DNA of 64,000 nucleotides. Origin: Phytophthora colocasiae. Lineage: Eukaryota; Oomycota; Peronosporomycetes; Peronosporales; Peronosporaceae. Shown one piece after another: positions 38,978 to 50,600 of the stretch. Numbering within the stretch: the first letter of the stretch is position 1; every line of letters begins with the position of its first letter. The notes beneath the pieces were generated by a model. That model worked only from the letters and a program-made list of their open reading frames with translations. It was not told the origin of the DNA and searched no databases. A program made the translations under genes and the position numbers. The DNA lies in contig JAGKQI010000103.1 in assembly GCA_018806915.1 (NCBI GenBank), forward strand, positions 1,488,001 to 1,552,000, given 5' to 3'.

Positions 38978-41569
38978 ATGGAGCCGCTGAACGATGACGA
39001 GCGGCAGTTGCTGCTGTCCCCGCGTGTGCGTCGCTCTACGCCCACGTCGCACGCGCAGTCTCACATGGTGTTCGAGCCACCGCCACTGCGACGCGACGCT
39101 GGTGGTAATTCACTGCATTTCACTAAACAGCAGTCGCCAGCGGACGAAACGCTGCCAATTACGGCGTCTCCGCGCGGTTATTCACCTTACGGCACTACAC
39201 GGTTGTCTATGGAGTCGTGGGGGTCGCATCACGATGCTGCAGACCCGCTCAACGGCTGGGAGCAGAGTGTGACGGACGCTTTACATGCGGCACCGTGTAT
39301 CGCCATCGCTGTGTTGGTGAACTTAATGATCTGCGTGCCATTCGGACTGTCCTTCTTCCCTGTGGAGTGGCAGGACAACCCTATGCCTCGTGCTCTGGGC
39401 ATTCAAATGTTCCTCTTGTCGTCCACGATCTGCCAGTTCACATTCGTCTGGCTCAGTAACTTTGACGGCGCAATCTGCCAAATGATGGTGGAGAACGTGC
39501 CGTTCATGCACACCATTTCCGTTGCAATTATCCAGGAGTTGGGACCGACGAACCCGAGTGTTTTGCCTACGATTCTCGTCACCTACGCCTTCTCGTCGGT
39601 GGTTTGTGGTGCGCTGTTTTACGTTCTTGGGCACTGGAAGCTCGGCAATATTGTGTACTTATTTCCGAAGCATATTATCGTTGGAGCTGTTGGTGGTATT
39701 GGTGCTTTTGTGCTGCAAAGTGGTATTGAAAATGCCACTGGACGGGGATTCGACTGGTCGTGGGACGGAGTCAAGGGCTTGTTCGATGAAGAGATTGTTT
39801 GGCTTTGGGTTAGCTCCGCTTTGCTTGCAGTGACGTTGTGGGTGCTTGCACGCCACATCAAGTCGCCGCTGTTTCCTCCTCTTTTCTTTGTTTCAATTCC
39901 CCCGCTCTTCTACGTGACGCTGCTACTCCTTGGCATTTCGACGGAAACAGCACGTGATCACGGCTGGTTCTTTTCTCGCGCCCCACACGTAGCATTTTAC
40001 GCGCTGTGGGAGCAGTATGACTTCTCGCTTGTAGCCTGGCATGTGATTCCCAAGCAGTTCGGAACGATTGTTGGCCTCACGTTCTTCTCACTGATGCACG
40101 TACCAATCAACATCCCGTCATTGAGTCTCACCACGGACAAGGAAGTGGATATTAACGACGAGCTTGTGGCACACGGCATTTCTAACACGCTGAGTGGAGT
40201 TTGTGGTACGGTGCAGAACTACCTTTGCTACTCAACGTCAGCTTTGTACTACAAATGTGGAGGTGCTGGACGTCGCAGTGGCTTTGTGATCGGAATTATC
40301 ATGGGCTTCTTCTTCTTTGTGGGCCCCAACGCTGTGTCGTACATCCCGCGCTGCATGGCAGGTTGTGTTATGATGCACCTTGGGTGGGATTTACTACGGG
40401 AAGCTCTCATTGATACGTACGACCAGTTGGATGCGTTAGAGCTGGGAACGGTCTGGGCTATCGCTGGAACGATGACTTTCTGGGGTATGAACCAGGGCCT
40501 GGCAGTTGGCGCTTTACTGGCCTGCATGACCTTCGTGATGCAGAGCGCACGTACACCAACAAATGCCCCGATCCGCGGCAGCATGAGTGCTGCTACGCTT
40601 CGCAGTCATGCCTGGCGAACGACAGATGAACTGGATGTACTGGACCGTGAGTGCCGCAACATCCACGTTGTACAACTCAAGGGCCACCTTTTCTTCGGAA
40701 ACATCAACCAACTCAGTGACTACGTGCGAGAATTGTTTGAGGATGGCCCGGATACCACGAGTAATGTGGTGGAATCTCCACTTCAGAGTGTGCTAAGCGA
40801 TGATATTCGGCCGCGACCGGATATCCGCTTCCTGGTTCTCGACTTCACATTGGTTGTTGGATTGGACTCGTCTGCAGCGGATCGACTTACGAAGATTAAA
40901 TACGCGTGTGATACTCACAACTGCAAGATTGTGTTCACTGCCGTGCCGCCTGCTTACGAGAAGTTCACTGAACACTTGATTGGATTATTTGGCGATAACC
41001 GAATGCTCCACATTGTGTCTGATCTTGACAGTGCACTGGAGTGGTGCGAAAACGATATCCTAGGCAAGAATATTTCTAGTAAGGCCGGATCTCCTGCCAG
41101 TACATGCGCTGCCGATGAAGACGAGTTCACGCACTTACGCAACCTGCGGCGGTTCATGCCCGACCAGCCTCTTTCCGTGCAACAGCGTCTGCTGGACTAC
41201 TTCCGCATCCAGGAAATCGACAAGGATGAAGTGGTGTGGAGACAAGGTGACACTCCGGACGTTGCACTTCTGCTGGTCGACGGAGCACTTACTGCTGTAG
41301 TGGAGGAGGAAGCTGGCACTACTGAAGAAGTGTCTGTCGGTTCTGTTGTGGGTGAAATGTGTTTCCTCACGGGTGAGAAGCGCAAAACGTCCCTCATCGC
41401 AACGAAGCGCAGTGTTGTCTATGTATTGGATCGCAAGAGTTTCGCCGAGATGCTGGAGAAGGACTGCTACCTAGCCTTTCTCTTCCAAGGCATCTCACTA
41501 CGCTACACATCGTACAGGTTGCAATACGTGGGCAACCGCATCTGGGAAACTAAGTGCCTACCAATTTAA
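38978..41569 (+). CDS. SulP/SLC26-type transporter with STAS and cNMP-binding domains
   Basis: 863 residues from ATG 38978 (MEPLNDDERQLLLSP); the frame is open to 38897, so an earlier start is possible. After a disordered leader come about a dozen membrane helices of the SulP fold (AVLVNLMICVPFGLSFFP, GLTFFSLMHVPINIPSLSL, NTLSGVCGTVQNYLCYST), a STAS domain (VVQLKGHLFFGNINQLSDYV, FLVLDFTLVVGLDSSAADRL) and a cyclic-nucleotide-binding fold (LSVQQRLLDYFRIQEIDKDEVVWRQGDTPD, SVGSVVGEMCFLTGEKRK). The same three-domain order is found in the yeast Ygr125w/Vsb1 group, vacuolar proteins tied to basic amino-acid uptake. The N-terminal DERQLL is an acidic dileucine motif that would fit a vacuolar location. 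Transported substrate unknown. Confidence 0.88.
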   Translation: MEPLNDDERQLLLSPRVRRSTPTSHAQSHMVFEPPPLRRDAGGNSLHFTKQQSPADETLPITASPRGYSPYGTTRLSMESWGSHHDAADPLNGWEQSVTDALHAAPCIAIAVLVNLMICVPFGLSFFPVEWQDNPMPRALGIQMFLLSSTICQFTFVWLSNFDGAICQMMVENVPFMHTISVAIIQELGPTNPSVLPTILVTYAFSSVVCGALFYVLGHWKLGNIVYLFPKHIIVGAVGGIGAFVLQSGIENATGRGFDWSWDGVKGLFDEEIVWLWVSSALLAVTLWVLARHIKSPLFPPLFFVSIPPLFYVTLLLLGISTETARDHGWFFSRAPHVAFYALWEQYDFSLVAWHVIPKQFGTIVGLTFFSLMHVPINIPSLSLTTDKEVDINDELVAHGISNTLSGVCGTVQNYLCYSTSALYYKCGGAGRRSGFVIGIIMGFFFFVGPNAVSYIPRCMAGCVMMHLGWDLLREALIDTYDQLDALELGTVWAIAGTMTFWGMNQGLAVGALLACMTFVMQSARTPTNAPIRGSMSAATLRSHAWRTTDELDVLDRECRNIHVVQLKGHLFFGNINQLSDYVRELFEDGPDTTSNVVESPLQSVLSDDIRPRPDIRFLVLDFTLVVGLDSSAADRLTKIKYACDTHNCKIVFTAVPPAYEKFTEHLIGLFGDNRMLHIVSDLDSALEWCENDILGKNISSKAGSPASTCAADEDEFTHLRNLRRFMPDQPLSVQQRLLDYFRIQEIDKDEVVWRQGDTPDVALLLVDGALTAVVEEEAGTTEEVSVGSVVGEMCFLTGEKRKTSLIATKRSVVYVLDRKSFAEMLEKDCYLAFLFQGISLRYTSYRLQYVGNRIWETKCLPI

Positions 41570-41993
41570 AATTGTACACAAATGAAAAAAAATCCTGTTG
41601 TAGGTTGAATACGAGGATTGGAGAAGCGACTTGAACAGTGATGCGATCCACCGGTGTTCACTATGGAGAAGGAACGAGTTTCTATCCTAGATTAAAGCGA
41701 GACAATTGGGTCGACGTGCTCTACGATGTCGGCGAACCCTCACCCTCTGAAGGAGCTTGGATGCACGACATTATCGGTATAATGTATGGCTGCGACGCTG
41801 TCTTCTCCCGGTTGTCGAAATGATATACACTTTCGTGAGTAGCACACAAGCGGTGCTAGGCTCCTTGACATTGCCAATTCATCTACTCTCATGCAGATGA
41901 GATTGGTGTTGATGAAGCGGTAGTCGCTGGATTCCTCGTACGTAATGGCAAATTGGTCAGGCGATTTCACGTTTTGATATAGAAGTATTAAGT
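41570..41993. other. flank between the SulP gene and the gypsy insertion
   Basis: About 420 bp with no gene. A 61-codon ORF at 41638 is not supported by any motif. Confidence 0.4.
41990..41993. repeat. 4-bp target duplication, left copy
   Basis: AAGT before the left LTR; AAGT also follows the right LTR at 51470-51473. A 5-bp duplication does not match. Confidence 0.65.
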
Positions 41994-42720
41994 TGTAATG
42001 GGCTCCAACATTCCGGCACGGACGTCGAGCAGACGGTGGTTGAAGTGGTGAAGATACCGCCACGCGGTAGCACGTGTAGCCAGCGACGATCGCTGAGGAT
42101 TGGACGCATGGTGCTACAGGACCGCCACGACGAGCTGGACCTGGACTGGAATGACGAGCAGGAGTCTCACTTACGAACTGGACGGCAAGCGAGCACGAAC
42201 CAGTTCCGCAACCCCAGGACTCAGGAGTGAGCCCATACGACGACCTCGAGACGGACGAACGGTGAACGGCTAGCGCTAGGACACAACGGTGGACGAGTGC
42301 GGGCATTTGGACGAACGAACGGTGGACGACTGGTACTTGGACACAACGGTGGACGAGTGCTGGTACTTGGACGGACGAACGACGGACAGGTGCGAGTGAA
42401 GACAACGGTCTCCACGCTATCGACGGCTGCGACGAGTAGGACGGTACACGAGGTGCAAGTCCAAGTGGTCGGCGACAGCAACTCGTACTTGTACGACGAC
42501 AACGGATACGAACGAACGTAGTGAGTCTATTGACGAGGCTTAGAGCTAGTCGTAGCCTACCTAAAACAGACGGAAAGACAAATACAAATAGGTCGTGTGT
42601 CAGTACGATACACACCGGCGGGGTAGTGGAAGTTCCTCTACCGACGGCCAACGGACGCTTGGACCCATCAGCACTGGGCGACCAAAGCTCGGCGTGCAGA
42701 GCTAGACTAGACACGTTACA
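41994..42720 (+). repeat. 5' LTR of Ty3/gypsy element 2
   Basis: 727 bp, same as 50743-51469 by eye. Contains imperfect internal repeats of ACAACGGTGGACGAGTGC and GGTACTTGGAC (about 42280-42375). Confidence 0.92.
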
Positions 42721-42738
42721 TGGTGGTCATACAGGGGC
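42721..42738 (+). promoter_or_regulatory. primer-binding site of element 2
   Basis: TGGTGGTCATACAGGGGC begins right at the LTR border; TGG pairs with the CCA end of a tRNA. Which tRNA cannot be decided here. Confidence 0.6.
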
Positions 42739-42762
42739 AATACACAAGTTAACGAGAACAAC

Positions 42763-44688
42763 ATGGCACGAACGAGAGTGATCAGCGTACCTGCATCAAC
42801 GACGATGAAGACGAAGAAGACGACAGCAATCCCCATGGGCGAGTTAGCACCAACAGCGGCGGCGCCGAGCCTGACACCTTCTCCCACGGACGAGTTCGAC
42901 GGCGACGACGTGGACCCTCCCCGACGCAGTAACCCAGACGATGACGAGACCAAAGGTGACGACGAAGAGACAAGTGCGGCACCGGCTCCTGGCACTCCAA
43001 ATAACCCCGGCGAAGTGACATCTGGTGAACGGGCGGCTGTTCAGGAGACGCCGGCGAGCGAGGATGCGGGCATTCAACCGGACACGACGACGACACCAGC
43101 ACCTGGCGAGATGACTGCCCTCTCCAACGTCCTGCTACAGCTGTCGGAGACGATGAACAGGATGACGGCGCGGCTCGACAACCTGGAGGTAGCCGTGGCA
43201 ACGTCCATAAGCCAAGCGACAGCGACGCACGAGACGACGGCGACAAACGGCGCAACACATACGCCCACAGCAGCCTCGACTATGGTGGACACCCGACACG
43301 TGACGTACGTACGGGGACCCGACGGCGGTGACGGTGGTGACAGTAGCTCCAGTAGTGACTCGGACAGCGACGACGGCGACGACGATCACGGCGACCCACC
43401 AAGCGGCTCTGACGACGTTGGTGCAGGACGAGGACGACGAGAACGGCACACGGCACCAGCACCACGACACGGACGCCGGAAGAACATCAGGGATCTGGAA
43501 CTTACGCCGTTTCAGCCATCTCCAAACAACTCAGTCTCGACATGGATTAAGAAGGTGGATCTGGCTCTCGAAGGTGCGCGCATATCGGGACGTGGTGGCT
43601 GGACTGATGGAGAACTGTACTACATTGTCGGCAACAAGTTGCAGGATGATGCGGCACGCTTCTGGGTGCAGGTTGACCAGGGCATGCGACCAGAGATGAG
43701 AACGTGGTCGTACCTAAAGGCAGCATTGAAACGACGGTATGGTGAGCGGCCAGATAAGTCCCAAGCCGAGCTACGCGTAAACCAGCGGTACCTGATGCCC
43801 GGCGAGACGTTCGCGGATTTTGCTGCTGGACTCCGTGATGCTCGTGGAGAGAACAAAGTGAGCGAACGCGTGCTGCTCGCGCAGTTCATCCGCAACCTGC
43901 CCAAGACGACGAGGCAGCTGGTCCGTGAGAGCAAGCCCAAGACTCTGGATAAGGCCGTAGACAAAGCGACCGAGGTGGACGACCCCTTTGACAACGTGGC
44001 GCAGGGGATGAAGAACATTGGCCAGGAGTGGATCACAGCGCAAATGGCTTACCCGGTGACAGTTGGTGCGGCTTCAGGACACGCAATGGTGGTGCCAGGT
44101 GTTGGAGTGCGGGATGCGGTGACTGCAACGACGTCGACGACGCCTACGGATCCAGATTGGGCGATCTTTTCGAACCCACAAGGCGTGTGGAATAAGTTCA
44201 CGGGCATCTGGGATATACCCGAAGGACGTGTGTGGAATGGACGCTACTGGGCTGATCGACAAAACCGTAAGCGCACCGCGAAGCCAACTGCTGATGAACC
44301 TGCGAAGAAGGCTGCGACGACGCCGAAGGCGGAGAAGAAGGCCATCGCCAAGGTCAAGATGATCAGGGCAGAGGACAGCGACGATGACGAATCGAGCGAG
44401 GACGAGTCGGTAGATACCGCGCCTGCCACACACCCTGCGAAGCGTCGGAGAGCGAAGCGCATGAAGGCCGTGACCCGGACGACACGAGGAGCGGAACAGC
44501 CGCGGCAGCAGTCAGAATCGCAACCGGCGGCTCGACCCATTGGGCAGGTTTCGTGTTATGCGTGTGGCCGGACTGGCCATTTTGCAAAAGAGTGTCCTGA
44601 CACGGAGGCGAAGGCTCGGAACGATGCCTACTTGGCGATGCGCGCCCAAAAGAACCCGGTGAAGGAAAACGAGGAACGGGCGCCGTAG
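42763..44688 (+). CDS. gag of Ty3/gypsy element 2
   Basis: 641 residues, ATG 42763 in context AACATGGCA. A disordered acidic/Thr-rich N-terminal third with a Ser/Asp/Gly run is followed by a Retrotrans_gag-type capsid region (WIKKVDLALEGARIS, YYIVGNKLQDDAARFW, WSYLKAALKRRYGERPDKSQ, FADFAAGLRDARGE). Then come a YWADRQNRKRTAKP-type basic region and a CCHC zinc knuckle CYACGRTGHFAKEC starting at Cys598, which packages RNA. Stop TAG at 44686-44688; pol continues in the -1 frame. Confidence 0.9.
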   Translation: MARTRVISVPASTTMKTKKTTAIPMGELAPTAAAPSLTPSPTDEFDGDDVDPPRRSNPDDDETKGDDEETSAAPAPGTPNNPGEVTSGERAAVQETPASEDAGIQPDTTTTPAPGEMTALSNVLLQLSETMNRMTARLDNLEVAVATSISQATATHETTATNGATHTPTAASTMVDTRHVTYVRGPDGGDGGDSSSSSDSDSDDGDDDHGDPPSGSDDVGAGRGRRERHTAPAPRHGRRKNIRDLELTPFQPSPNNSVSTWIKKVDLALEGARISGRGGWTDGELYYIVGNKLQDDAARFWVQVDQGMRPEMRTWSYLKAALKRRYGERPDKSQAELRVNQRYLMPGETFADFAAGLRDARGENKVSERVLLAQFIRNLPKTTRQLVRESKPKTLDKAVDKATEVDDPFDNVAQGMKNIGQEWITAQMAYPVTVGAASGHAMVVPGVGVRDAVTATTSTTPTDPDWAIFSNPQGVWNKFTGIWDIPEGRVWNGRYWADRQNRKRTAKPTADEPAKKAATTPKAEKKAIAKVKMIRAEDSDDDESSEDESVDTAPATHPAKRRRAKRMKAVTRTTRGAEQPRQQSESQPAARPIGQVSCYACGRTGHFAKECPDTEAKARNDAYLAMRAQKNPVKENEERAP

Positions 44689-47600
44689 GGGGAGTACGGT
44701 GTCCGTGTGAACGGCAGAGACCCCAGCGACCGACGGTGACGGCGGACGACGGCCAGGGCGAGAAGGTGAGGCAAGTGCCAGCGGCCGACGACGCGAAGGT
44801 CAAGAGTGTGGTGGCGATTGAAAAGGCGACAACGGACGGGAGTACGAGAACAGCGCGGGCGGCTGTGAATGCTCATTTGAATGATGAACTTGGCGCGCGT
44901 GACAAGATGCGGGCAGCGAGATACGTGGCGACGGTGAGGCCGGCAATGGCTGCATTACGCTACGGACGGGGACGCAGAGCGGAGACGAAGAAGAGCGCGC
45001 GCATAGCTGAGGAAGGCGACGATGTGTCAGGCGACGGACGTCCAGCTGAGGAAGGCGACGATGTGTCAGGCGACGGACGTCCAGCTGAGGAAGGCGACGA
45101 TGTGCTAAGTGACGAACGTCTAGCTGAGGAAGGCGCGACGGCGATCGTTGACCGGAAAGTGAATGACGAGGTGGATACGAATGGCGATTCGGCCATGGAC
45201 TCGGCGGTGGAACTACCTGGCAACGTGGCGGAACCTACAACGACCAAGGCCCTAGTTCGGGAGGCGGCGAAGCGAAGACACAAGGAAGCGAAGCGTCGGC
45301 GAGTACGGCGTGCACTAGAGAAGGCCGCGTCCGTCGCAGAAGATGACGTGGAACGGGTGGTCGCAGAATTGGCAGTCGAGGAACATGCGCGTCGCCAGCA
45401 GCAAATAGCCGATGCCCGACGGGAACTGAAGGAGCGATGGCAGCGTGGTGGTGGCAGTGCGGCCCGAGACGATGCAAACAAGGCCCACGTCAACCTGGTG
45501 CGTACCACGGAAGTAATGGTGGCAGCGGACGGGAACCACGGTCTGATAGACAACGCGGAGGCGAGTGACGGACTGCCGACGGCGACAATGATGGTTAACG
45601 GTGAACAGAGGGCGGTGAAGATCGACAGCGGCGCCAGGTACTCGGTCGCCGGCACGGACTGGATGATGAGAGGTGAGAGAGTGAAGCGAGCAGCTCCGGT
45701 TGACTGCGTTGAAGGAATTGGTGGCTTTCTACTGGATGTTCTCGGGCTGTGGACATTTCGCATGCAGAATGTCTTCGGGCAGACGGTGGAGGTGACGGCG
45801 TGCATTATCGAGGGTTGTACCAGTGAGTTCCTGGTCGGAGTGGACTTTTTGGAAAAGCACCGTGCGGTGTTGGACTTCGAGGGCGGCGAGCTACGCTACG
45901 ACGAGCGGGGCCGAGAGGTGATCATCCCGTTCCACACAGACAAGGATGGCGACGAGAGCAAGGCGGCGAGCGTACGGCTGGTTGGTGCCGCGAACTTGGA
46001 GCGACGTGCGGTGCAACCGGTGGAAGTGGCGGTAGCGGCCCCGGAAGGTGAAGAAGGCGTCTTCATCCCGACGTGCGAGACGGGCGCAGTGTTGTTAGCC
46101 CCGGCGGTGACGAAGGTTCGCAATGGAAAAGCTCTGGTGCCGGCTGTAAATGCGTACGGTGGGCGAACAAAGCTGCCCAACCGCAAGGAACTTGGTGCAT
46201 GGATCCCCCTCAAGGCAGACATGGACGTGTTGGCAATGAACGGTGAACTCAAGACGAAGCGACTGGAGCAGTGGCTTGGCGAACTTGGTGACACGGAAAC
46301 ACCTCTGCAGAACGAAGACGATGTGCAGATTGGAGTGAAGGACCAACACGCACGGAAACTCGTGTTGAAGCTATTGCGGTCGTACAGGAAGCTGACGGAG
46401 GCACCGAAAGATTGCCCACCGGCTACGACTCTGAATGTGGAGCACCATATCGACACTGGAAACGCTGCCCCTATTTTACTGAAACGACGACGGCAGGCGC
46501 AGACAGAAGATGCCACCATCGAGGAGAACGTCGATACGATGCTGAAAGCAGGCGTGATCGAGGAAAGCGACGGTGCATGGGGATTCCCCGTAGTGCTGGT
46601 CAAGAAGAAGGACGGCTCTGTCCGTTTCTGCATTGATTATCGGGCGTTGAACAGGATAACGAAGAAGGACGTTTACCCACTTCCGAGGATAGATGAAACG
46701 TTGGAGGCGTTGGGCGGTGCACGGCTGTTTACTACACTGGACCTACAGGCAGGTTACTGGCAGATCAAGGTAGCGCGTGGCGATCGTGACAAGACCGCGT
46801 TCCTTACCAAGCGCGGGCTCTACAGATTCACGCGAATGCCCTTCGGCCTTATCAATGCGCCGGCTACGTTTCAACGGTTGATGAATGGAGTACTACGGGG
46901 GTTAACATGGACTACTTGCCTCGTGTACCTGGATGATATTGTCGTGTTTACCAAGGGCAACGTCGAGCGACACGTGGTCGAGGTGGCTAATGTGCTGGAA
47001 CGACTGGCAAGTGCAGGCTTGAGCCTCAAACTCAAGAAGTGCAGCTTCGTGTCGGAGTCGATGGAGTACTTAGGGCACACGTTGAGTAACAAGGGCGTGC
47101 AGCCGACGGAGCGACTCGTGAAAGCGGTGACTGACTTTCCAAGGCCGGTGGACGCTACGGAGGTGAAGAGGTTTGTACACCTTGCAGGCTACTATCGGAA
47201 ATTTATTGCAGCCTTTGGGTCGATTGCGGAGCCGATGACGAGGCTACTGAAGAAGGATTGCCCCTGGGAGTGGACTGAGGACCAGGAGCAGGCGTTCGAA
47301 AGGATCAAGCGGCTACTCACTACGCGTCCGTTGCTATGCTATCCGGATTTTGGACGGACATTTCGACTGGTGACGGACGCCAGCAAAACTGGGTTGGGCG
47401 CCTGCCTCATGCAAGACTTTGGACGTGGATGGCAGCCGGTGGCTTACGCTTCGAAGGTGAATAGTGCGGCGGAGGCGAATTATGCGATCACTGAGCTCGA
47501 GTGTTTGGCGGTGGTCTGGTCGGTGAAGCTTTTCCGCCCGTACCTGTACGGCCGGACATTCAGCATCGTCACTGACCATGCCGCGTTGAAGTGGCTGATG

Positions 47601-50600
47601 ACGCGACCAAATTTGGCAGGACGGCTACACCGCTGGTCTCTTACTCTACAGGAATACGACTTTAGCATTGAGTACCGGCCTGGCTCGACGAATGTGGTGG
47701 CGGACGCGTTGTCTCGCGCTCCGGCGGCGGTGCGAGCGGTGGTGCGACCCCAAGACGGACGGCTGGTGCCCCGAGAGAGCGATGGTGGCGCACGGGAACT
47801 AAGCGTGAACGTGAAAACGGTGGTGGCTCGGACTATGGACGACCAAGCGATGGTGACGACTATGACGAACGGCGAGGCGGCGAACATGAGTCCTACGCCT
47901 ATGAGGCTCAACGCGGTGGCTACGGGCGTGAATGTGATGGATACGGCAACGGACGGTGACGCGGCGGTGGCTACAACTGGCGAAGCGGATAATAGCAACG
48001 CGGTGGAGGCCCCAGTGACACGCGTCTCGGCGAGTGCAGTCGCGGGTAAGGCAAACACGGTTGGGGCAGCCACGAAGACAGCAGCGACGTGCACGGTGAC
48101 GGGAACGACTAACGCAACCACGGCGGCGAGTACAGCGCTCAACCCGATGCTGGACACAACAGGAATGGACGCAACAACAGAGACGCTGGTGGTGACGGCG
48201 GCGCTACGCGAAGAACCAGTGGCGGACGACACGGTGACGGGGAGCACGAACACGACGACGGCGGTGGCGAAGGATGCAGACACAGCGGCGTTAGTGACGA
48301 AAAATGTGAACGTGGCGACGGTGGCAACGCAGGAGGCACCGAGCCCCATGGGCAGCAACACGACGAACGAGACGCCCATGGCAACGGGCCGGACGTCGAA
48401 GAAACGGGCAAGACGAAAACGGACGGCTCTGGTACCAGCGACGCGGAGGAGCGCGCGCATCCGCGAACAAGAACAGAAGCGCGTACGCTTCGTGGACGAC
48501 CAGACATCGGTGGTGCCGACGAATGCGATGGCAAGTGATAATGCGGCGACGGCGGTAACTGCGGGCGAGCAGCAGACAGTGCAAGGCGAGACTGGCGGCA
48601 GTGGAATCGTGCGTGAAGAAGCCCTGGCCACGGTGGCAGCCCCTGTATCGACGCCGACAGTGACCGGAGGATCGGGCGGCAGTACGACGGCGAGCGGTGG
48701 CAGGCCAGGTAATGAGCGACGGGCAGAAATGGACGATTCGGTGGCCACAGTAACGACGGTCGATACGGCGGCGCCGCGCACGACAAAAACGACGGCTACG
48801 GCAACAGGCACGACGAATAGTTCGGCGCCTAAGGCACGGTCGGGGACGCAAACGGGAAAGGGCGCCAGGGAAAACCGCGAGCCCGGTGGACGAGCTTTAG
48901 CAACGAGTACGGCGACGCGAGAGGAACGGGCGACGACGTGCCCACCCGGGACGGCGACCACTGGAACTAGGCGACGAGTAGCCCCGGAGACAGCCCCTGT
49001 GACGACGCCTACGATACTGGCCCCTGAGGTGACGACGACGGCAAATATGGACGACCTGGAGGACGAGAACGACGTACCGGCGATGGAGACCTTACAGTTG
49101 AACGATACGGAGATCATCTCGGCTCAGCAGGAGAGCAGGTTTGTCAAGAAGACGACGGAAGTTGGTTCGTACCGAGGCATGAAGGTGGACGTGAAGTTCG
49201 GGCTGGCGGTGATCGACACCAAGAACGGCTGGAGAGTGTTGCTACCACCGACGCTATGGGCGCAGGTATTCAAGGAAATGCACGGTTCGGTATGGTCTGG
49301 ACATCTACGAGGCCCACACACTTACGGACGCGTCGCGCAGCTTTACTGGTGGCCGAAGTTACGACGAGAGGTGAACCGCTGGGTGCGAGGCTGTCCTGAA
49401 TGTGGAAGCCGGAAGGCGCGACCGCGAGAAGTTATCCCGCCCCTACGCAGTATACGAGGTGGAAATGTCGGCGACCGATGGGCACTCGACGTGGCTGGAC
49501 CCTTTCCTTTGGCGAACGGTGGTGAACGCTACGTGATTGCAGCTCTGGAATACGTGACACGGTATGCAGTAGCGTGTTGTGTGGTGCAGCACACGGCGGA
49601 GGATATCGCGAAGTTCCTCATGGAAGAAGTGGTGCTCAAGTTCGGCGTTTTCCGAGAATTGCTAACGGATGGAGCCCCAGAGCTCACGGGCAGCGTGATC
49701 GACGAGCTGGTGAATATGCTGCAAGCGAAACAGATCAACCCGGTTCCGTACAGACCGCAGATGGTTGGCTTGGTGGAACGCTTCCACAGGACCTGGAAGG
49801 ACTGTGTCGCGGTCTTTATGCAGGACGAGCAGCAAAAGGACTGGAACCTGTGGGTGAAGTTTGCAGCGTACGCGTACAACTCCGCACAGCACTCGACCGT
49901 GAAGCTCTCCCCGAACGAGTTAATGATGGGTCGCAAGTTGCGATCCCCTAACGAGCTCCTACGACGGACCGAGGTGACGGAAGCGGGCGAGTTGACGGCG
50001 TACCATGAACGGCTACTTCGGGCCATGGAACGGAGCAGTGAGTGCGCTGAGATCGCACGCGTTCGCGAGCAGGAGCGACAGGCGAAGTTCTATAACAGGA
50101 ACGTCAGGAACAAGCGGGAGTTTCATGTTGGCGACAAGGTCTGGCTGTACAACCCACCGCGAGGGCCAAGAGCGACCAAGTTTGTCCATCAGTGGATGGG
50201 ACCCCTGCGTATCTTGGAACCGGCCGGGTACGAGAACTTCCTGTTGAAGCGAGAAGACGGACTGGGCAAGGAGGAGACGATCATCGCACACGTTTCTTTC
50301 CTAGTGAGTTACTACGAGCCTACGAGTCCACTCTCTCAAGCAGCGGACGAAATTGACGCTGAACTCCGTGATGAAGACGACGGAGGGAATGGCGAGGCGC
50401 CAGCGGCGGCTGTACGAGCAGCGACGGCAGCTACTGGGCGAACAACGACAGTTGAACGAACGAAAAGAAACAGAACGGCAATGGGCGGAGCGACGAGCAG
50501 GGACGACCCGCGTGGACTCCTGGTGGAGCGACGGCGACGCAGACGGCGGAACCGAGCAGGCCACTACACACTGGAGTACGAGCTCTGCCCAGTTGGCGAC

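Noticed and set aside
41740..42714. 324-codon antisense ORF in the 5' LTR, repeated at 50726-51481
   Set aside because: Runs antisense through the GC-rich LTR; composition is Ser/Pro/Arg low complexity and it exists only because the plus strand lacks complementary stops. No motif.
47480..49117. 545-codon minus-strand ORF opposite pol
   Set aside because: A mirror of the Thr/Ala-rich linker codons (ACG/GCG read backwards); hydrophobic-looking but without domain or start context.
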